Source: Alphaproteobacteria bacterium (GTDB lineage Bacteria > Pseudomonadota > Alphaproteobacteria > GCA-2746255). From it: a DNA stretch of 38,365 bases. Below are positions 26,132-35,923 of this stretch, one piece after another (the stretch's first letter is position 1; each line of letters starts with the position of its first letter). Made by a program: the position numbers and the translations under genes. The stretch lies in contig JAJFGH010000097.1 in the NCBI GenBank assembly GCA_021776275.1, positions 1 to 38,365 of the forward strand, written 5' to 3'. The notes below the pieces were generated by a model. That model saw nothing but the letters and a program-made list of their open reading frames with translations. It ran no database searches and had not been told where the DNA came from.

Positions 26132-27279
26132 GCCTCGTAAATTTCCATCAGGCGCACATAGTTTACGTCCGCCGTGTAGTTTTTCGCATACGCCTCTCGG
26201 GCATGGGCGCCCATGGCCGCCATGCGTTGCGGGTTGGCCGCCGCGAAGCGCACTTTCTCGGCCAGATCCGACGCGTCCCCCGGTGTGAAATGCAGGCCCG
26301 TTTTTCCGTCTTCCACGATTTCCGCCATTGCCCCCAATTTCGATGCGATCACCGGCAGCCCGGCCCGAAAGGCTTCCAGCAACACCATTGGGAAACCTTC
26401 GTACCATTCCGAGGGCAGCACAAGAAAGGTGGCACGGCCCATTTCGCCGGCGATCGCCGCCCCAGGCAGCGCGCCGGCGGCATCGATCCAATCGCCCTTG
26501 CGGCGGCGAACCGTTGCCAAAAGCGGCCCTTCGCCGACCAGCCGCAGCGGCACGTCCAAGCTCTCCCAGGCGTCGAGCAGGGTGCCAAGCCCCTTCTCCG
26601 GGCTTAGCCGCCCGACGAAAAGGCCGCCGCGACGACCCGCGGCATGCTCGACCGCCGCGCGATCATCGGGAAGAAAGTTTGGCTTTACCTGAATGTGCGC
26701 CGCCGGCAAACCGCCCTCGACGAATTTTTGCTTGGCAAATTGCGTCAGCGCAATGAAACGGTCTGGCCGCGTTGCCCAGGTGTCCCGTTTCCGGTGATAG
26801 GAAACCATGCGCGCGACGGCAAAAGACCCCGGTTGCGAGCCGCGATAGCAGCCATGCAGAACGGCCCGGTAGGGCGAACGGTGAACGCATTCCTCGCAAA
26901 TTTGGCCGTCGCGATAAAGCGTCGCCGCCGGACAGATGAGCCGGTAATTGTGCAGCGTCATCACCGAAGCAATGCGCGCGTCCCGGCAGGCATCGAAAAT
27001 GGACGGCGTCAGAAGCGGAAAGAAATTATGCACATGCACAAGGTCCGGCGCATGTTCCGCCAGCGCCTTCGCCATCTGCCCCCGGGCCCTCGCCGAATAG
27101 GGCGCGGCCAGCGCCGTTTGCAAGGCCCCAAGCGGGCCCTGAATGGCGGCGTTGGCAATCGTAAATTCCCGAACCTCCTGCCCGTTGCCTTCCAGCAACG
27201 CCCGCTCATTGGCGAACACGGCGTCTTCGCCGCCGGCTTGCCGGTAAAAATTATGAACGAGCAGAACGCGCATGGGCAT
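26089..27279 (-). CDS. GT4-family glycosyltransferase
   Basis: MPMRVLLVHNFYRQAGGEDAVFANE...LVHVHNFFPLL...GLFVGRLSPEKGLGTLLDAW...PSEWYEGFPMVLLEAFRAGLPVIASK. Confidence 0.95.
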   Translation of the reverse strand: MPMRVLLVHNFYRQAGGEDAVFANERALLEGNGQEVREFTIANAAIQGPLGALQTALAAPYSARARGQMAKALAEHAPDLVHVHNFFPLLTPSIFDACRDARIASVMTLHNYRLICPAATLYRDGQICEECVHRSPYRAVLHGCYRGSQPGSFAVARMVSYHRKRDTWATRPDRFIALTQFAKQKFVEGGLPAAHIQVKPNFLPDDRAAVEHAAGRRGGLFVGRLSPEKGLGTLLDAWESLDVPLRLVGEGPLLATVRRRKGDWIDAAGALPGAAIAGEMGRATFLVLPSEWYEGFPMVLLEAFRAGLPVIASKLGAMAEIVEDGKTGLHFTPGDASDLAEKVRFAAANPQRMAAMGAHAREAYAKNYTADVNYVRLMEIYEAARRACKGSRAARV

Positions 27280-27437
27280 TGCCCCGAAAGAGGTCGCGAA
27301 GCGGCCGTCTGGCCACGAAGGGGGCCTTCAACTTCGCCCGAAAATGCAAGGAATAATGCAAAACGATGCCCCTGAAGACGGGAATTATCCCCCCCAATGA
27401 AGCTCCTGCCTAGCCCCGATATGGCCTAAATCCACCG

Positions 27438-28172
27438 TTGCGCACCGGCGGCGCTAGCGTCTATCGTCGCCGGGTGGATAAGGCAAAATTCCTACCAAAA
27501 GCCAGGGTCGTCGATCGCTGCCGCACCGTCGCCGAATTCGCACGCGGGAAGGACGTTCTCCATATCGGCATGGGCGGCTACCTCGAAAACGACAGCGGGA
27601 CACAATCCTATCTGGCATCCGATCTTTCCAAATCGATGCATGGCTACCTTTCCCGCACGGCTTCTCGCTTGACCGGCCTGGACCCCAACCCTCAGGCGGT
27701 CGAGACCATGCGCCAGATCATCCCAGGCGAATACGTCGTAGGCGACATCACCGACCCGCAGGCGACAGCGCCGCTCAAACATCGCTTCGATGCCGTCCTC
27801 TTGCTCGATGTCATCGAACATCTCGACAATTTCCGGTCCACCCTGCAGAACATCCGTCCGCTACTTAATGAGGATGGGAGGCTGGTTATCACAACTGCCA
27901 ATGCCTATTGCTTCGAGTCCATGCTGAAAATGTTGTTGCGCTACGAAGCCGTCCACGAAGAGCATACTTGCTATTTCAGCTACCTCACGATGAAACGTTT
28001 GCTTGCCATGAACGGGTTTGAGATCGACACGTTTTGCTTCTACAGCGAGGGCGAACGCCGCCCGGTCGGAGCCTTTGGATGGCTCGGCTATCTTTCCCTT
28101 AAGCTGGTCACGCTTTTTTTCCCGCAATATGCCGAGGGGATATTCGTGGTGGCGAAACCAAGTTCCGCCTAA
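27438..28172 (+). CDS. Class I SAM-dependent methyltransferase
   Basis: DVLHIGMGGYLEND..., FDAVLLLDVIEHLDNFRSTLQNIRPLLNEDGRLVITTAN; TTG start at 27438 or GTG near 27474. Confidence 0.85.
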   Translation: MRTGGASVYRRRVDKAKFLPKARVVDRCRTVAEFARGKDVLHIGMGGYLENDSGTQSYLASDLSKSMHGYLSRTASRLTGLDPNPQAVETMRQIIPGEYVVGDITDPQATAPLKHRFDAVLLLDVIEHLDNFRSTLQNIRPLLNEDGRLVITTANAYCFESMLKMLLRYEAVHEEHTCYFSYLTMKRLLAMNGFEIDTFCFYSEGERRPVGAFGWLGYLSLKLVTLFFPQYAEGIFVVAKPSSA

Positions 28173-28240
28173 CGGGCGGCAAGGAACGCCGCTATTTGTT
28201 ATAGGCTTAGCGCCGGGCCCTTTGGACTCAAGGACATTCC

Positions 28241-29410
28241 TTGATGCGAATCATACAAGTCATCACCGCGTTTTGGCTGGGGGGCGCCGAGGAAGTCGCC
28301 ATCAACCTAGCCCTTGGCTTAAGACAGCGCGGCCATGACTCGTGCGTGGTGGCGGTGAACACGCCAAAGGCCGCCGATAGGGTGGGCGAAGACCAAAAAA
28401 AACGCCTTTCCGAGGGGGGCGTAGAATTCCTGGAAATTGGCGGGCCGCATTTTCGTCTAAACAGTTTGATCGCCCCCTTCCGGCTGGCGTCTTTCTGCCG
28501 CGCGTGGAAACCGGATGTCGTACATTCCCACACGGATATACCGGATTTCACCCTCTCTCTGGCGCGGCGCATCACCAACATTGCCCTCGCGAGAACCATT
28601 CACAACACCACGCTGTGGCCGACACACCATCTAATGGGATGGGTCAGCGAGCAGCGCTTTCGCGACGATTTGATTGTCCACATCTCCGATGGCGCAAAGG
28701 CTGCCTACAGAAAGCTCCGGCAGAAATATGCGCTCCCGGAATCCCGGACACAGGTGACCATCCCAAATGGCGTTCGCAAAGCATCCGAGAAGGAACGCTT
28801 CGACCGCACCGCACTGGTTCGCGAATGTGGCGCAAACGCCGAGAAGATTCTTTTTTGTTTCGCTGGGCGGTTTACGTCTCAAAAGGGTTTCGACATCCTT
28901 CTTGACGCATTTGAACGCTTGCCGGAAGGGGTGTTGAACAAGCTACAGCTGCATGCTTTTGGCGAGGGTGAAGAAAAGGGCCGATATTTTAATCGGGTGG
29001 CCGAACAGCAATTGCCCATTTTTTTTCACTCGCCGATTCCCGAAATCCGCCGCCTTTTTCCTGCCTTCGACGCCGTTGTTATGCCTTCTCGTTTTGAAGG
29101 GCTTCCTCTTGTCGCCCTCGAGAGTCTCGCCGCCGGTGTCCCCGTCATTGGCACATCCGCTCCGGGCCTGGGAGAAACGCTCCCGCCTGAATGGCCGCTG
29201 AAAGTGCCGGTTGAGAATGCTACCGCGCTTGGAAAGCTGATCGCGGATTTCGTGGGCGGCGCTTTCAATACGGAACAGCTTCGCGAGAGGGCGGCGCGCT
29301 GGGGGGATCGTTTTACAGTAGACAAGATGGTCGAAGCCTATGACACGGCGTACCGAGATTATCTTTCCCTCAAAAAAGGGCCTCACGAAGAGAAAGGGAT
29401 CGCCCACTAA
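28241..29410 (+). CDS. GT4-family glycosyltransferase
   Basis: MRIIQVITAFWLGGAEEVAINLALGL...FAGRFTSQKGFDILLDAFERL...MPSRFEGLPLVALESLAAGVPVIGT. Confidence 0.95.
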   Translation: MMRIIQVITAFWLGGAEEVAINLALGLRQRGHDSCVVAVNTPKAADRVGEDQKKRLSEGGVEFLEIGGPHFRLNSLIAPFRLASFCRAWKPDVVHSHTDIPDFTLSLARRITNIALARTIHNTTLWPTHHLMGWVSEQRFRDDLIVHISDGAKAAYRKLRQKYALPESRTQVTIPNGVRKASEKERFDRTALVRECGANAEKILFCFAGRFTSQKGFDILLDAFERLPEGVLNKLQLHAFGEGEEKGRYFNRVAEQQLPIFFHSPIPEIRRLFPAFDAVVMPSRFEGLPLVALESLAAGVPVIGTSAPGLGETLPPEWPLKVPVENATALGKLIADFVGGAFNTEQLRERAARWGDRFTVDKMVEAYDTAYRDYLSLKKGPHEEKGIAH

Positions 29411-29590
29411 CACTTGTTCGCTCGCGAACACAGCATCCTTGCCCCCACCTGTTGGCAAAAATCATGGAGAAGAAGAACGCGCATGCGCCTGCCCCCGGAG
29501 GAGGCTGCGAAGCGGCCGGCGGCGGCGAAACGGCACCGATAGCCTTGCCCGAAGGTTAAGCGAATAATGGACGATAATCCCCCAAAAGAA
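29411..29590 (-). pseudogene. 5' fragment plus upstream region of a GT4 glycosyltransferase, paralogous to the 26089-27279 gene
   Basis: MRVLLLHDFCQQVG / (other frame) GGKDAVFASEQV vs MRVLLVHNFYRQAGGEDAVFANERA; upstream DNA also similar. Confidence 0.8.
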
Positions 29591-30829
29591 GTAATAGAGA
29601 ATCGTGTTAAAGGGCTTCTCGAAGGCATCTTCGCCGATCGCAAAAATCCAGATCAGAAGGAAAAATACGAAAAGGACCATGAGCCGCTCTTGCCCGACAC
29701 GGTATTTTGCCCGACGGCACAATTGCATGGCACGGCTCCACAACAGTACCAGCGCAATATGCATCCAAATAAAGGCAAAGAGACCGACCACGCCGAGGCG
29801 CGCGAAAATCGAAATATAAGAATTATGCGGTTCGCGAACGACCGAACCTGACAGGTTGACGAAATCGACCAGCGGTTCGCCATAGCCGAGACCAAAGAGC
29901 AAATTGTCCAAGCTGGACGTCACCTGTCTCCAGATATCAATCCACCATCCGAGACGAAGGCCCACGCCTCCGGCCGCCCCCGCCAATTCGCCGCTGCCCC
30001 CGCCTCCTACGATTGTCCCAAAATGGGCGATCATGAATTCGAGCGAGATGGTGCCTCCGATACGGCCGGTGATCTGAATGCCCAGCGCGGAAACAACGAG
30101 AAGGGCGCACATCCCAAAAATCAGAGAGGACGACATTTTCACGAAGGAGCTGCGGTACTGCCAGGCAAACAACAGCAACATCGCGATCACCTGAAGGTAA
30201 ACCGTCCGTGCCTGGAAGAAGGCGACGACATAAGCCAGCAAAATCGGCGCCAACAGCATCGGCCCGAAAAGGATCGTTTTTGGCCGAACGATCATGAGAT
30301 ACGCCGCCGCCATCAACATAATGACGGACGTGTTTATGTACTGGAAGAAAATCGTGACCTTGTTCCCGGCGGCGGAAATAATCGAGGGCGAAAGGCTTTG
30401 GAAAAAATCGCCGATGGGAAAAGTCAGGCCGTAAACAACGCCTATGGCAAGCAACTTCGGAAGCCACCGAAAAAAACGCTCGATATTTGCTTCCTTAGTC
30501 GCAAAAACAAAGCCGACCCAAAGGAAAAGGGATTCAAGGATATGGGTCGCATCGCGAAACGCCCACATTCCATGTTGTGGAATATTGATGATAAGCTGTA
30601 CGAATCCGACCCCCCACCAAAGAAGAAAAGGCAAAAGAAAGATCGCGTGTGAAAAGCGCGGTAAAAACCGGACGTCCGTAAGCCACAGAAGGTAGCACAA
30701 CAACAGCAACTCGCCGAAGGGGGCGCCGATGCCTGGCGGCACGCGCAGGATCATGAAGCCATAGTTTAGGATCAGATAACAGGCGAGGATGAAAAGAGTC
30801 AGCCGGTCTCGAACGTTCGTCAGAGTCAA
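29462..30829 (-). CDS. O-antigen ligase/polymerase-like multispanning membrane protein
   Basis: Multiple hydrophobic helices; LDNLLFGLGYGEPLVDFVNLSGSVVREPHNSYISIFARLGVVGLFAF. Confidence 0.88.
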   Translation of the reverse strand: MTLTNVRDRLTLFILACYLILNYGFMILRVPPGIGAPFGELLLLCYLLWLTDVRFLPRFSHAIFLLPFLLWWGVGFVQLIINIPQHGMWAFRDATHILESLFLWVGFVFATKEANIERFFRWLPKLLAIGVVYGLTFPIGDFFQSLSPSIISAAGNKVTIFFQYINTSVIMLMAAAYLMIVRPKTILFGPMLLAPILLAYVVAFFQARTVYLQVIAMLLLFAWQYRSSFVKMSSSLIFGMCALLVVSALGIQITGRIGGTISLEFMIAHFGTIVGGGGSGELAGAAGGVGLRLGWWIDIWRQVTSSLDNLLFGLGYGEPLVDFVNLSGSVVREPHNSYISIFARLGVVGLFAFIWMHIALVLLWSRAMQLCRRAKYRVGQERLMVLFVFFLLIWIFAIGEDAFEKPFNTILYYFFWGIIVHYSLNLRARLSVPFRRRRPLRSLLRGQAHARSSSP

Positions 30830-30921
30830 AACGATCTCTTTCCAAAAAGCGTCCGGAAGCTTTTCATAAACCTGAAGAGCCCATATTCCCTACCCGGACA
30901 CCTCAAGAAACCTCCACAACA

Positions 30922-31653
30922 CTACTTCACACATTCAACGTATAAAGATTCTGGCTTATATTCATTGCCTTCTTCATCCACCTCAAGGCCGAACGATTTC
31001 CAATCCGGAATATCGCTTTCGTTGAAATGCCGGACGGTGATGTCGCGAAACCCTGCTTGCTTCAGGGCAAGCCTTAGATTGCATTCATCATACATCCATT
31101 GATGCGTTTCTCCACGCTTACGCGCGTCTCCCAATATCCTGTTTTCCAGGCACCGCCGCACGGGCGGCTGCTGTTGCGTTCCAAAGGATTCCCTTCGAAC
31201 GCACTGCTCGATCATATCCGCGATGCAAGCATCGTGCTTGTCAAGCGCGGCCGCATCTTCCCTGCAACGCTCCAGGCTGGACAAATAATTTCGTGCAAGG
31301 CTTTCCAGATCGGGCACGCATATTCGTTGAATGCCGCCCGGCTTCAATGCACGATAAATTTCCCCTAAATAGGCGGGAACATCCCCGCGATCGATATGTT
31401 CAAGAATATGCGAATGATAAACGGCGTCGACACTTTCATCCGGAAACGGGATGCCTTTTCTCAGATCCCAAGCCAGTACATTGCTGGAAAGAGAAAGCAA
31501 ACGACGGCGCCGTTCCTTATTTAGAAAGGGCACAACCAATAAACGAAGAAACCGGTTTCTCTTTATGCGAAGGTAGATTGACCAATCGATGTTGATGCAT
31601 CGAGCCGAGGTCTTCGTGCCACATCCAAGATTTAGTACACGCATAGAATACAC
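30922..31653 (-). CDS. SAM-dependent methyltransferase-like protein
   Basis: MRVLNLGCGTKTSARCINIDWS, SVDAVYHSHILEHIDRGDVPAYLGEIYRALKPGGIQRICVPDLE. Confidence 0.88.
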   Translation of the reverse strand: MYSMRVLNLGCGTKTSARCINIDWSIYLRIKRNRFLRLLVVPFLNKERRRRLLSLSSNVLAWDLRKGIPFPDESVDAVYHSHILEHIDRGDVPAYLGEIYRALKPGGIQRICVPDLESLARNYLSSLERCREDAAALDKHDACIADMIEQCVRRESFGTQQQPPVRRCLENRILGDARKRGETHQWMYDECNLRLALKQAGFRDITVRHFNESDIPDWKSFGLEVDEEGNEYKPESLYVECVK

Positions 31654-31826
31654 GATCTCCGGCGGATAATTCCCCTTATTGAACCACCGAATTTACAATT
31701 CGCAAGGAAAAATACGGCGCGCCTAAATTTGGATGGGGATACCCTGTCATTGTGTCCCCCCCTCAAATTGGATACGGTTGCACCCAATCCAGAGGTCGTC
31801 TGGACGAACCTTGGATAGGCGTAACT

Positions 31827-32315
31827 GTGGCACTCAACAAACAGCCGGCCGCCCAGCATAAAACGGTCCTTACCTACGGGACATACGATCTGTTTCATGT
31901 TGGGCACCTTCGATTGTTTAAGCGGTTGAAAGCGCTTGGTGATAAATTGATCGTCGGCGTTTCCACAGACGAATTCAATTCCATAAAAGGGAAGCGAACG
32001 ATTATACCCTTTTCCCAAAGGGCCGAAATTATCGAGTCCATAGTTTGCGTCGACCTTGTCATTCCGGAAAAGAGCTGGTCGCAAAAAGTCGACGACATCA
32101 AAACCCATGGCGTCGATATTTTTGCCATGGGCGATGACTGGCACGGGAAATTTGATGATCTAAAGGCATATTGCGAGGTCCACTATCTTCCGAGAACTGC
32201 CTGCATATCCTCGACCGAAATAAAGCACGCGCTGGAAACCATCTATGAATTGAGCCCCAAAGAACTGGCTATTCAATATGAAGTGCTGCACCAGCTCCTT
32301 GCCGATTTAAAATAG
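31827..32315 (+). CDS. Glycerol-3-phosphate cytidylyltransferase-like (TagD family)
   Basis: LTYGTYDLFHVGHLRLFKRLKALGDKLIVGVSTDEFN...AMGDDWHGKFDDL...LPRTACISSTEIK; likely GTG start at 31827. Confidence 0.88.
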   Translation: MALNKQPAAQHKTVLTYGTYDLFHVGHLRLFKRLKALGDKLIVGVSTDEFNSIKGKRTIIPFSQRAEIIESIVCVDLVIPEKSWSQKVDDIKTHGVDIFAMGDDWHGKFDDLKAYCEVHYLPRTACISSTEIKHALETIYELSPKELAIQYEVLHQLLADLK

Positions 32316-32325
32316 CGGTCTTGCG

Positions 32326-33501
32326 ATGCTCAATATTGGTACCTCATGCCCAAGAGAAATCTTTCGGGCACTGAATTGGCTGGTGCCCAAGCGGGCAAAT
32401 CAGATTTGCATTCATTCCTTCCCCGATTATGAGGATATGACAAGAGGCCTGTTAGACGGGCTTTCAAAAAGCGCTATTGAATTTCAGATCGTCATCCTGA
32501 CGGACAAGCGGGGACAAAAACCTAAATGGATCAAGAAAAACCACACCCACCTGCGACAATATAAAAAACGTTCCGTATGCGGCATTTGGGCGTATTGGCG
32601 ATCGAAATACGTTTTCTTTACCCATGTGTGTTTTTCCTCGATTCGGCCGGTTCAAACGCAAATCACCGTAAACGTCTGGCACGGCATGCCGATAAAAACA
32701 CTCGGCCGCTATCTTGAAAGAAACAAAGCCGTGCCTTTCTCGACCTATATAATTTCAACAGCGCCCTTCTTTTCAAAAATCCTTTCCACCGCCTTCGCCA
32801 TGCCAATCGAGAGGGTTCTGGAGGTTGGGCTGCCCCGAAACGACCTTCTGTTGAAAGCGCAAAACAGGGCTTTAAAAAAGCAGCTCTGCGGCGATCAAAA
32901 ATTGATCGTATGGTTGCCGACCTGGCGACACACGATCCTGGGAGAGGGAAGACTGGATGGCAGGCAAGCCGAGAATATCTTTAATCTAGCGGATTTGGAT
33001 ATCGGTGCGTTGGACGGCGCCTTCAAAAAGCTAGGGCTTAGCGTTCTTATCAAGCCGCACCCGATGGCCACCAGGCTGGAGGCAGATTTTGATCCGGAAA
33101 GCCTTTCAAACATTCGCCTGATCGACGAAGAATGGCTGAAGCAATCTGGAACGACGTTGTACGAACTGCTTTCCATCTCGGACATGCTGATTACGGACAT
33201 CTCGTCCGTTTTGGTTGATTACCTTCTCTTGGATAGGCCAATCCTGTGCCATTTTCCCGACATGGAAGCTTACAAAAAGAACCGCGGACTGATCTGGGAT
33301 TTTAACCCAACGGAATATGGCATTCCCCTCGTTGCCCATCAAAAAGAACTGATTGAAGCAGTAAAAACGAGCATGGAGCGTGCCGGGGAGAACAATCTAT
33401 ACCCCGCGCTTCGCAAGCTCATGCACGCCGATCATAAAAATAGTTCTCGCAAATTGATGGATGCGCTAGGCGTGGAAAACCAGACCGCTCCCACGCCTTA
33501 A
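32326..33501 (+). CDS. CDP-glycerol:polyglycerophosphate glycerophosphotransferase family (TagB/TagF-like)
   Basis: NVWHGMPIKTLG, WLPTWRHTILGEGRL, LIKPHPMA, LYELLSISDMLITDISSVLVDYLLLDRPIL. Confidence 0.9.
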   Translation: MLNIGTSCPREIFRALNWLVPKRANQICIHSFPDYEDMTRGLLDGLSKSAIEFQIVILTDKRGQKPKWIKKNHTHLRQYKKRSVCGIWAYWRSKYVFFTHVCFSSIRPVQTQITVNVWHGMPIKTLGRYLERNKAVPFSTYIISTAPFFSKILSTAFAMPIERVLEVGLPRNDLLLKAQNRALKKQLCGDQKLIVWLPTWRHTILGEGRLDGRQAENIFNLADLDIGALDGAFKKLGLSVLIKPHPMATRLEADFDPESLSNIRLIDEEWLKQSGTTLYELLSISDMLITDISSVLVDYLLLDRPILCHFPDMEAYKKNRGLIWDFNPTEYGIPLVAHQKELIEAVKTSMERAGENNLYPALRKLMHADHKNSSRKLMDALGVENQTAPTP

Positions 33502-33516
33502 AAATCGACGCTTAAT

Positions 33517-34782
33517 CTATGTTCGACTGCCTGCCAGTTCCGCTCTCACCGCCCTCAGCAGGACAACCAAAAGAATGAGCGCTACGCCAAGGTTTCCTAT
33601 CATTGCCCCCGTCAACTCGAAGTTTTTCAACAATGGGTACACGGAAAGCAGGGTAAACAGCGTGGCGTAAGCATCGCTTTGAAAGATGGGCCGTGTCCGC
33701 TCCAACGCACGCAACCCGGCGCGAAGCGGAAGCGCTAGCCCCACAAGCACATAGACGCCCGCATACCAGTAAAGCAGGTGCCCGTAGGCCGCGAAAGATT
33801 CTCCGAAAACAAGCTGTAGCCAGAAGGAAGGCGCCGCAGCGGCAACGATGCCAAGCACCGCTGCCGTCAGGCCCATCGCCCAGGCAACCCGCCGCAGATA
33901 GGCGGCAAGCGCACGCTTCCCCCCGCCTACCAGACTCGCCGCGGCATGCAACGGCACAACGTTTTCAAGCGCCTGAAAGAAGATACGGTTGACCCCCATC
34001 AGCGTTTGCGCGGCACGAAGCGCGCCGACGGCGGCCACGCCAAGCATGGCGCCCGCTGCGATAAAGATAAAGTTAGCCGAGGCCCATTGCAGCAGGGCCG
34101 AAGCGCCCATCCATTTCGCGAAATACCAGTGCCGCCTGCAAACGCCGGTAAAGGTGCTCACCCGCCACGAAAGACGTTCCAGAAAAAGCGTTCCCGTTAG
34201 AACCGCGGCGGCAGAGGCGCCACCAATGAACCAAAGAACGTCCGCGCTATCGAAACGAAAGCGCGGAAGCAACAGAAACAACAAAAGAAGAAGGCCAAGA
34301 TAGCCGATGGCGTCGCCCGCAAAGGCAATGGCGGGACGTTTGCGCGTGAAAAAATAACGCCGAAAAAAATCGCGCAGTTGAAAAAGAACCGCCGTTACCG
34401 CCAAAGGAACCGCCAGAACGCGCAAATCCCACTGGGGCCGGATCTGGGCTGCAAGATGCACGCCCGCAAGAATAAGAAGAAAGGTAAGCGTTACGAAGAT
34501 CAGCAGTTGCAGGAAAAGCGCGCCAAAATAAGCGGGCGCGTCTTCCGGCCGCTGCTTCGGGCCAATGCTCATCATGGGTGAGATAACCACCGCCATCTGC
34601 AGGCTTGTCGTAAAAAGGACAACCAGCCAGGCGAGGGTGAAACGTCCAAACTCTTCGATGCCCAAATGGCGCGCAATCAAAATGGTCGTGAGAAAATTCG
34701 CGGCACTCACCATTCCCTGGTCCAAAAGCGCCCAGTTCACGTGGTGGTGGCGCTTGGCCATTGCGAAGATTCGGTCGAACAT
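33517..34782 (-). CDS. Polysaccharide biosynthesis flippase-like protein (Wzx/MATE-like)
   Basis: About 12 hydrophobic helices; HVNWALLDQGMVSAANFLTTILIARHLGIEEFGRFTLAWLVV. Confidence 0.85.
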   Translation of the reverse strand: MFDRIFAMAKRHHHVNWALLDQGMVSAANFLTTILIARHLGIEEFGRFTLAWLVVLFTTSLQMAVVISPMMSIGPKQRPEDAPAYFGALFLQLLIFVTLTFLLILAGVHLAAQIRPQWDLRVLAVPLAVTAVLFQLRDFFRRYFFTRKRPAIAFAGDAIGYLGLLLLLFLLLPRFRFDSADVLWFIGGASAAAVLTGTLFLERLSWRVSTFTGVCRRHWYFAKWMGASALLQWASANFIFIAAGAMLGVAAVGALRAAQTLMGVNRIFFQALENVVPLHAAASLVGGGKRALAAYLRRVAWAMGLTAAVLGIVAAAAPSFWLQLVFGESFAAYGHLLYWYAGVYVLVGLALPLRAGLRALERTRPIFQSDAYATLFTLLSVYPLLKNFELTGAMIGNLGVALILLVVLLRAVRAELAGSRT

Positions 34783-34846
34783 TTTCCGCTTTCCGGACCG
34801 GATGGCTTAATCACCCAGTCTAGCATCGTAGGCAGCAGGCGTCCCC

Positions 34847-35914
34847 TTATCCGGGGGGCAAACCGCCATAGGGACGAACCAGACCACGCAGCCGGCGCCA
34901 ATTGCGATAGAGGCCAACGCGCAAATCCGTCGCCAGAAGAAGCTCGCGGCGCAACGTGCGCAAATGCCCGGGCCCGGTCGGGAAAAGGGTTTCGTAATCG
35001 CGGACCAGGCGCGCAAATTCGCACGCCGGAAGCCCGCGAAAAGGCCGCAGCAGGCCCACAGGCGCGGGCCCGAGCCTGCCGCCAAGCCGTTCCAGCAATT
35101 GGAGAAAGCTTCTCGCCGCCCGGCAAAGCCGCCCCTGGGTCACCAGCGCCTCGAGCCGCTCCCAATCCAGCTCCTCCGTGCGTTCCAACATGCGAATCGC
35201 ATCGACGCTCTTGCGCACGCTTGCCGGCCCGAAGGCGCCCTTCGCCGCGTTCGTCAAACTAAGAAAAAAGTGATGCTCCGGAGAAGGCACGCGCAGGCGC
35301 AAGCCGTCGATTTCCAGCCGGCGCGATTCGGAAAAAACGGCCTCCGTCGAAAGTGAAAGCGTGGCCGGGTAGGCATCGGGCGCGATGTGCAAATCGAGAT
35401 TGGCGCTGGCATCTTCGGAAACGAAGGGCAGAAAGCTGACATCGGAAATAAACCCCCAGGGCGAACGCGCCTCGCCGCGAAAGCGAAAACCGTGGCCGGA
35501 GAGAAAATGAATAAGCGCGTCCAGATCCTTCGCACGAAGCAGCAGATCCAGATCGCCAATCGTGCGCGCGTCCGGATCGTCATAAAGGCTGTGCGCGCTG
35601 GCAAATCCCTTTATGTAAACGACATCGAACCCCGCCTCGCCGATCTTGCGCACCCAGTGCAATTGGCTATGCCGCAGAAACCGGTTGTACAGAAGCCCCT
35701 TATCGGCCAGCTCCGGATCGATCCATTCGCGCTTCAGCTTGGCCGCGGCCGGACGCAACAATTCGCGCGCAAGGGCTGGCGAAAGAAGGTCCGCAAACCG
35801 CCGCAGCATGGCGGGCGTCGCTGCCGAAACGTGCCGCTCCGCCGCCTCCGGGCATGTGACAAGCGTCCAGAACTTGGCTGCCACGTTGCTTGTACTTTCT
35901 TGCGATTGCGACAA
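34847..35914 (-). CDS. Nucleotidyltransferase family protein (NTP_transf_5-like)
   Basis: FDVVYIKGFASAHSLYDDPDARTIGDLDLLLRAKDLDALIHFLSGHGFR...NLDLH. Confidence 0.85.
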   Translation of the reverse strand: MSQSQESTSNVAAKFWTLVTCPEAAERHVSAATPAMLRRFADLLSPALARELLRPAAAKLKREWIDPELADKGLLYNRFLRHSQLHWVRKIGEAGFDVVYIKGFASAHSLYDDPDARTIGDLDLLLRAKDLDALIHFLSGHGFRFRGEARSPWGFISDVSFLPFVSEDASANLDLHIAPDAYPATLSLSTEAVFSESRRLEIDGLRLRVPSPEHHFFLSLTNAAKGAFGPASVRKSVDAIRMLERTEELDWERLEALVTQGRLCRAARSFLQLLERLGGRLGPAPVGLLRPFRGLPACEFARLVRDYETLFPTGPGHLRTLRRELLLATDLRVGLYRNWRRLRGLVRPYGGLPPG

Positions 35915-35923
35915 AGAAACCCG

